Source of the DNA: an uncultured Oscillospiraceae bacterium
GTDB lineage: Bacteria > Bacillota_A > Clostridia > Oscillospirales > Oscillospiraceae
DNA: 6,925 nt
Direction of reading: 5' to 3'
NCBI GenBank assembly: GCA_944387745.1
Contig: CALXGD010000079.1
Span: 1 to 6,925, forward strand
Every line of letters begins with the position of its first letter. The stretch's first letter is position 1. The translations under genes were made by a program, and so were the position numbers. The notes below the pieces were generated by a model. The model ran no database searches. It saw only the letters and a list, made by a program, of their open reading frames with translations, and was not told the origin of the DNA. Shown one piece after another: positions 5,957-6,925 of the stretch.

Positions 5957-6925
5957 TCAGCACATCTTCGCGCCGGCGGGAATTTTATCGTCGATCATCA
6001 GCAGGTTCAGCTTCTCCTCACCCTTCTCCGTGTGGACGGCGGAGATAAGCATCCCGTTGGACTCCAGGCCCATCATCTTTCTGGGCGGCAGGTTGACAAT
6101 GGCCACCAGGGTCTTGCCCACCAGCTCCTCGGGCTTATAATACATGGCGATGCCGGAGAGAATTTGGCGGTCCACGCCGGTGCCGTCGTCCAGGGTGAAG
6201 CGCAGCAGCTTGTTGGACTTCTTCACCGGCTGGCAGTCCTTGACCTTGACTGCCCGGAAGTCGCTCTTGCAGAAGGTGTCGAAATCCACCTGCTCGGTGA
6301 GCTGGGGCTCCACCTCCAGGTCGGGAAGGGCGGCCTTCTTGGCCTCCTCCTCCGCCTTCTCCAGCGCCGCCAGGGCCTTCGCAGTGTCGATGCGGGGGAA
6401 CAGATTGTCCCCCCGGACCACGGTGACGCCGGCGGGCAGGGAACCCCACTGGGCCGCGCTCTCCCAGGTGGAGCAGCCCTCGCGGGCCCCGACTTGCCGC
6501 AGGATCTCGGCGGCAGAGGCGGGCATAAACGGGGTGAGAAGAATGGCGGAGATCCGCAGGACCTCCAGCAGGTTATACAGCACGCGGCCCAGCCGCGCCC
6601 CGTTGGCCTCCATATCCTTGGCCAGCACCCAGGGGGCGTTCTCGTCGATATACTTGTTGGCGCGGGAGACGACCTTGAACACCTCCGCCAGCGCGTTCTG
6701 GAAGGCATAGTGCTCCATCTGCTCCTCGTACCGGTCCCGCAGGCCGGAGGCCAGGGCGACCAGCTCGCCGTCCTGGGGCTGGTCCTGCTGGACTTCCGGC
6801 AAAGTGCCGTCAAAATACTTGCCCACCATGGACACAGTGCGGCTGAGCAGGTTGCCCAGGTCGTTGGCCAGGTCCACGTTGATGGTGTTGATAAGGGCCT
6901 CGTTGGAGAAGTTGCCATCGGACCC
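5957..6925 (-). CDS. metG: Methionyl-tRNA synthetase, C-terminal half (5' end beyond window)
   Basis: The minus-strand frame is open from the window edge (6925) to a TGA at 5957-5959, giving 322 residues. It begins in mid-protein with DGNFSNEAL and continues DLANDLGNLLSRT, a conserved MetRS stretch following the catalytic domain, so the GTG at 6877 is an internal Val codon. Fragment residues about 17-190 are the helical anticodon-binding domain, with NKYIDENAPW (90-99) as its hallmark. Residues about 213-322 are a C-terminal EMAPII/Arc1p-type tRNA-binding OB-fold (FRAVKV, LLRFTLDDG, LPPRKMMGLESNGM), found in dimeric bacterial MetRS. The enzyme charges initiator and elongator tRNA-Met with methionine using ATP in the cytosol. 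The HIGH and KMSKS motifs and any zinc-binding knuckle would lie outside the window. It converges on the ABC operon and ends at the strong terminator beside it. It appears ordinary and intact as far as seen. Confidence 0.96.
   Translation of the reverse strand, partial: GSDGNFSNEALINTINVDLANDLGNLLSRTVSMVGKYFDGTLPEVQQDQPQDGELVALASGLRDRYEEQMEHYAFQNALAEVFKVVSRANKYIDENAPWVLAKDMEANGARLGRVLYNLLEVLRISAILLTPFMPASAAEILRQVGAREGCSTWESAAQWGSLPAGVTVVRGDNLFPRIDTAKALAALEKAEEEAKKAALPDLEVEPQLTEQVDFDTFCKSDFRAVKVKDCQPVKKSNKLLRFTLDDGTGVDRQILSGIAMYYKPEELVGKTLVAIVNLPPRKMMGLESNGMLISAVHTEKGEEKLNLLMIDDKIPAGAKMC

Noticed and set aside
6144..6710. Plus-strand open frame opposite metG.
   Set aside because: Ser/Arg-rich antisense translation of a clear MetRS coding region.
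6875..6877. GTG as the start of a short free-standing tRNA-binding or anticodon-binding protein.
   Set aside because: The frame continues to the window edge with conserved MetRS sequence (DGNFSNEAL), so this is an internal Val codon of a longer gene.

Overview
The window looks like chromosomal DNA from a GC-rich member of the Clostridia, probably a gut Oscillospiraceae/Ruminococcaceae-type bacterium. This is inferred from strong AGGAGG-type ribosome binding sites, a MarR-plus-paired-ABC-exporter operon of a kind common in Firmicutes, a SUFU-domain protein of the clostridial type, and a methionyl-tRNA synthetase carrying a C-terminal tRNA-binding domain. No 16S or other taxonomic marker is present, so genus cannot be fixed.

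Layout. Bases 1-1449 (+) encode an acidic soluble protein with a central suppressor-of-fused (SUFU) domain and a second C-terminal domain; its true start may lie upstream of the window. A 273-base gap follows. It holds a large imperfect hairpin (about 1519-1568), then a textbook sigma-A promoter (1632-1659) and a cluster of overlapping palindromes (1667-1700) that is a likely MarR operator. This promoter serves a compact three-gene operon: a MarR-family repressor (1723-2163) and two half-size ABC exporter subunits (2160-3905 and 3889-5745). Each pair of genes overlaps and each downstream start has its own strong Shine-Dalgarno. A 211-base convergent gap (5746-5956) contains one palindrome of unclear role and a strong terminator reading leftward. 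The right end (5957-6925, -) is the C-terminal half of metG, cut by the window edge.

How the genes work together. The two ABC proteins have complementary defects. The first has Asp at the catalytic Glu position and Gln at the switch His position. The second has the catalytic residues intact but an LSQGQ signature. This is the known pattern of a heterodimeric exporter with one degenerate and one hydrolytic ATP site (TM287/288, BmrCD type). The MarR protein probably binds the palindromes just downstream of the promoter and represses the operon, including its own gene, until a ligand, perhaps an exported drug or toxic compound, relieves it. Substrate cannot be read from the sequence.

I see no clear previously undescribed system. 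The points most worth a second look are the Walker A Gly-to-Ala change in the first ABC subunit, the linker insert with a CPC motif in the second, the overlapping operator array, the multi-domain SUFU protein, and the U-tract-less hairpin with a competing upstream pairing.
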